The notes under the pieces were generated by a model. That model was not told the DNA's origin. It saw only the letters and a list, made by a program, of their open reading frames with translations, and ran no database searches. A program made the position numbers and the translations under genes. Positions 60,618 through 64,000 of a DNA stretch of 64,000 nt are shown piece after piece; the stretch's first letter is position 1, and each line of letters begins with the position of its first letter. Source of the DNA: Immersiella caudata (Eukaryota; Ascomycota; Sordariomycetes; Sordariales; Lasiosphaeriaceae); the NCBI GenBank assembly GCA_030512335.1, contig JAULSU010000003.1, forward strand, positions 2,046,001 to 2,110,000, given 5' to 3'.

Positions 60618-63600
60618 TGCGAAAGTGGGGCGAGAGAATTAGGTATTTGGCTAGGTATATGGGCGTTGTTGGTGATACAGATCTGGCGTGTTTTTGTTTT
60701 TCCTCCGTCCCTGAAAACCGGTCTATATCGATCGAGGCCCAGTCTTATCGAGACAACTTTTCGACTTTGTACAGCGGCGGAGGGCAGGGGCGAGAGGTCA
60801 AGAACGGCTCGTGCGCGTGCGTGTGTGTCGGGGTAAGGATGTACAACAACCGAGAAACGGCAAAAGAAAACACACAAGTAACTCCAAATCGTTCACTGTC
60901 TGATGCTCATGGGTGGGTATTCCGGGATACTCGAAAACAAAGGGAATGTGATGTCGGCAGGTCGTCAAGAAGGGGTCCGCGTGCGGTCCTGAAAGAAAGC
61001 AAGGAAACGTCGTTATGACATCTGAGCGATATCGAAAAAAGAATGGTACGGTATCGTAGTTGAAGTCGTTGAAAGGCAGGTCGTGATGGCGCTGCCAGGG
61101 AGAAGTACTAGTCGACAGGTAGTGAAGACCGCGTCGACCTAGAGCTTTCGAAGAGTCGGCTGGAGGGTGATTATGCAACTACGTTGCCGGAGACCCGAGC
61201 TTCGAGTGTTGCAAGAAATCGCCGAGGGAGGGGGGAGGAGGGAAACGAGCGAGACCAGGTGGCAGGCAGCAAAGCGGGAGGGGAGCTGAAGCTATTGGAA
61301 CACCTGGCGGATCGTCGTTGAAAACATGCGGGAGCTGAGGTGTCTATAGGGAACAGGTGGGAGAAGAGATGACTCTTCAACCCCCCTTGTTCAACAGACT
61401 AAGGCGTGACACGCGAGCTGGTGGAGTCCGATCGGAGGTGGCGACACGGCGGGAATCAGAGTCGGCGGCTGGCAGGAGGACCGGAGGAGTCACACCAATA
61501 ACGACGCTCGATCTCGTGGACAATCGATGCCAAAAGTTGGATCTCGAGTTCTGAAGATGTGTACGTCGAGCAGATTCAATGCCAGGAGCTCGAGGGAAGA
61601 GGCCGTTCGTTGTTGTCTCGGTGCAGCGAGTCTTTGGGGGGGGGGGGGCGGTTCGTAGGCGGGATGTGAGACAGATAAGGATGAGCGCGGGACTATCGGA
61701 GCAGTGCGGACCCAAGCAGCTCGAGACCAATCAATTCTGCAACGCTGGGATTGTCGCTTTGTCGTGAGAGGGCCTTTAATCAAAAAGACCAAGCAGACGA
61801 GTGAGGATCTTGAGATGGGTGACAGCGACGAGCGAGCAGAATTATACGACGGTGAGCGGATGGCAGAGAAAAGGCGGTGGGATGGGGATGGAGGAGGGTG
61901 GAGGATGGCAAGAGTTGAGGTCGAGGCGGGAGTGGGAAGAAATGGAAGGCGACAGAATGGAGGGACTTGCCGGGCTGCCTGCCTGGCTTTGTCAAAGCGG
62001 GCTGAAAAAGCACCATGTCTGGAAGGGGAATGGACTCGCCAGGCCGACCACGTCGATCGGGAGGGCAAGCACTGGGCGAGACGAGTGGTCTCCGCCGCAG
62101 GTGCAACGTGCGGAGCCATTCTCTCGACACTGTCCACTCTCCTGCGTTGCCCCACAATTCAAGATGAGAGAATGGTAATGGGCGGTACACCGCTCCCATT
62201 GCGCACCGTAGCGGTACGGAGGTACCCTTCGCTAGCGTGGTCCTTAGCGTCATCTCCCGCTGATCGTGAAGCCACGTCTTGCTGGCGCCCCACCCTGACA
62301 GCTCCCACGAGGACAATTGGGAGCGTGTCCACGAGCTTCGAGGGGAGCCTGAGGACAGAGTGCGCAAGTTGGCACCGCAGTGGACACGCTTGCGTGTTCA
62401 ACGGGGAAGACAGCGATGCCCATGACCAGCTGCTTGTCAAAGGTATGGAACGCATGCTGATTCCCGACGACAGCAGCATCATCATCTTCGCAGCAACCCA
62501 ACAGCCAGACTGGTAACGGTGCACCTCAACAAAGGGTCCTGTTTTGGCAGCTCCAGCGTTCCCTCGAGCGTCTCTCTGGTTTCACCTGACGTCCGTCCCT
62601 TTGGACGGTTGGGAAGGACGCCGTCTGTTCTCCATTATTGGTCCGGGTCGATATGCACTCCTTTCTGGCTGCATTCTGGCCCCCCATTCGCTCAAGCGGC
62701 ACACCCCAACGAAGTAAGCTAGTTGCTGGGCTGACCGCTAAAATAGCAATTGGCCTGTCCCCAGATTTCAAGAGCCCAAGAGCTGCCACGATACCGCACC
62801 ATAGCGATAGCGAGCGGTACCTTTCTCGCGGGCCAAAGGAGATGGCTTTGTGCTAGCTCGCGGATGAGCTTTGATGTCTTTTCCTAGCAGCAGCAAGTGT
62901 AGCGGCATGGATGGCAGATGAGGGCCACGACATGAATTGGGCTTCAACCGACTGGGAGGCCTGTTCTGCGAGAGGAGATGCTCGTGTGAGCGATGGAGAA
63001 TGGGTGGCCATCTGGCAGTTGGATTGCCCACCGTTTCAAAAGACGGATTGTCCTCCGTATTCTCTCCGTATTCTCGCAAACTCGAAAGAACGGTGGCTGA
63101 GTCATTGTTATTGGTTGGCGGAGCAGGGCACTGCTCCACGGTTCCGTCGTGGCATTGGCGGCGATCCCTCCTGTGGAATGCAGTGAATCTCAGGAGCAGT
63201 CGCATCGAGAGGAATCAAGGTTGGGATTACGTAGCGACTGTTGCTGCTGCTTGAAGCAATTGCAGCGTCGACACCTCGCCCTCGGCGCGTTTCGAACTGA
63301 GAACATTTTTGGGCGTTGGTAGCGTTCTTAAAATCGACGCTTCATTCCATCGCCCTTTGTCATGACCAAATTGGCGCGAGCACGCAATCCAATGTTACTG
63401 GCCACTGTGTGACTTCATGGTGAGACCCCGGGCCAGCCGGTAATGTCATGTCATCGTGAGACCTTTTGGGGCGAGAAACTGCCGAGAGCGAGCTTTGAAA
63501 CAAAGGCTCCAAGGCGTACGGTACGGGGTAACCTGGAGAGACGAATGATGCCATTCCTCGTTCTATCAAGTTTCTTTCATTCAGATGATCATTCTATCCA

Positions 63601-64000
63601 TGCATTGAGCGCAAAGCCGTTATCGGGGCTCGGGCCAGCTTTCAGGAAATGTTTTTGCCTGAGGCCAAAATGAGATTGCTCTGCCTCGGCTGCGGTTGAC
63701 TGCCTGGCAATGCGCGCGCGAAGGACGCCCTTTGGCGGAGGGAGGATTTTTGAAACCTGCTCCCGTTGTTGGCGAGCGACGGGAAGCCGTTCAATGCTGG
63801 CCAGCTGTCCCGGCCGCATTCTAGTCCGCAGCCGGCCTGCCAATGACGGTGATTGCCACCCACCCATCTGGTCGCGAAGCTCGAAACAAATTTATCGCCC
63901 GTCGTCATTGGCCTCTCTTGCCCTACACAGATGGGTCAAGCATGAATGTGTCCCATCAGATACAGTGCATTTTAATACCCGGGGCTGCAAGTTTTGGTTA
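60618..64000. other. Region upstream of the kinase gene, no supportable gene
   Basis: The 3.4 kb to the window edge has no convincing gene. ORFs such as 61490-62155 (minus) and 61704-62516 (plus) overlap antisense and lack domains. On the minus strand the first 1.5 kb reads C/T-rich, with a run of C at about 61636-61647, which suggests a long leader and promoter for the kinase. A gene entering from beyond 64000 cannot be excluded. Confidence 0.45.

Noticed and set aside
61490..62516. Overlapping antisense ORFs (61490-62155 minus and 61704-62516 plus)
   Set aside because: Neither has a recognisable domain, and they shadow each other in GC-rich DNA.
1..64000. Secondary-metabolite cluster or defence system
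   Set aside because: No PKS, NRPS, terpene cyclase, P450 group, NLR or CRISPR-like array was found; the genes are mainly housekeeping.

Overview
This is a nuclear window from a filamentous ascomycete (Pezizomycotina, most likely Sordariomycetes). The evidence is the gene structure and gene content. Genes carry short introns of about 48-65 nt with GTATGT/GTAAGT-type donors, CTAAC/CTGAC-type branch sites and YAG acceptors. Intergenic regions are long and often pyrimidine-rich. The genes include fungal forms of eIF3a, Pex8, Arp8, Ksp1, DGAT1 and a Rua1-like regulator. I assembled 18 multi- or single-exon protein genes by hand; the multi-exon joins keep frame to a stop and restore family motifs. 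No tRNA, rRNA, CRISPR, transposase or secondary-metabolite cluster was seen.

Layout. 0.1-3.6 kb: eIF3a (+), whose start codon sits alone in the first coding exon. 6.0-7.9 kb: secreted two-WSC-domain protein (+). 9.0-9.6 kb: RPB6, the subunit shared by RNA polymerases I, II and III (-), divergent from a TFIIIA-like zinc-finger gene at 10.2-11.7 kb (+). 12.0-12.7 kb: small disordered protein (-). 13.4-15.5 kb: Pex8 ending in the peroxisomal signal SKL (-), divergent from a TMEM170-like membrane protein at 15.8-16.4 kb (+). 17.1-18.1 kb: isoprenylcysteine methyltransferase (+), convergent with DGAT1 at 18.5-20.5 kb (-). 22.1-24.2 kb: phosphoinositide phospholipase C (-). 25.4-27.7 kb: Arp8 of INO80 (-), divergent from a 217-residue disordered protein at 28.7-29.3 kb (+). 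29.3-43.1 kb: a gene-poor block holding only a Rua1-type regulator at 35.3-37.6 kb (+). 43.1-45.7 kb: PHD-finger protein (+). 46.8-48.7 kb: LEU2 (+). 49.1-50.1 kb: aminoglycoside-phosphotransferase-like kinase (-). 50.9-53.1 kb: DUF2235 hydrolase (+). 54.6-57.1 kb: AVT-type vacuolar amino-acid transporter (+). 58.6-60.6 kb: Ksp1-type kinase (-) with a long empty upstream region.

Most genes are ordinary housekeeping loci with no shared pathway. Two loose functional pairings exist: RPB6 with TFIIIA (polymerase III transcription), and PLC with DGAT1 (PLC makes diacylglycerol, which DGAT1 consumes).

The outstanding observation is at intron scale. Four introns in three unrelated genes (two in DGAT1, one in LEU2, one in the DUF2235 gene) are copies of one sequence family. 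They share a 5' block beginning GTATGTGCGATTGCTG, an internal inverted repeat built on CAGGAGG/CCTCCTG, and a 3' block around AGTAGCTGATATCGACCA ending in CAG. They are 118-158 nt long, against about 50-65 nt for most other introns here. This is the signature of introner-like elements, i.e. mobile spliceosomal introns. A second, much weaker repeat pair lies at about 4.1 and 8.5 kb.
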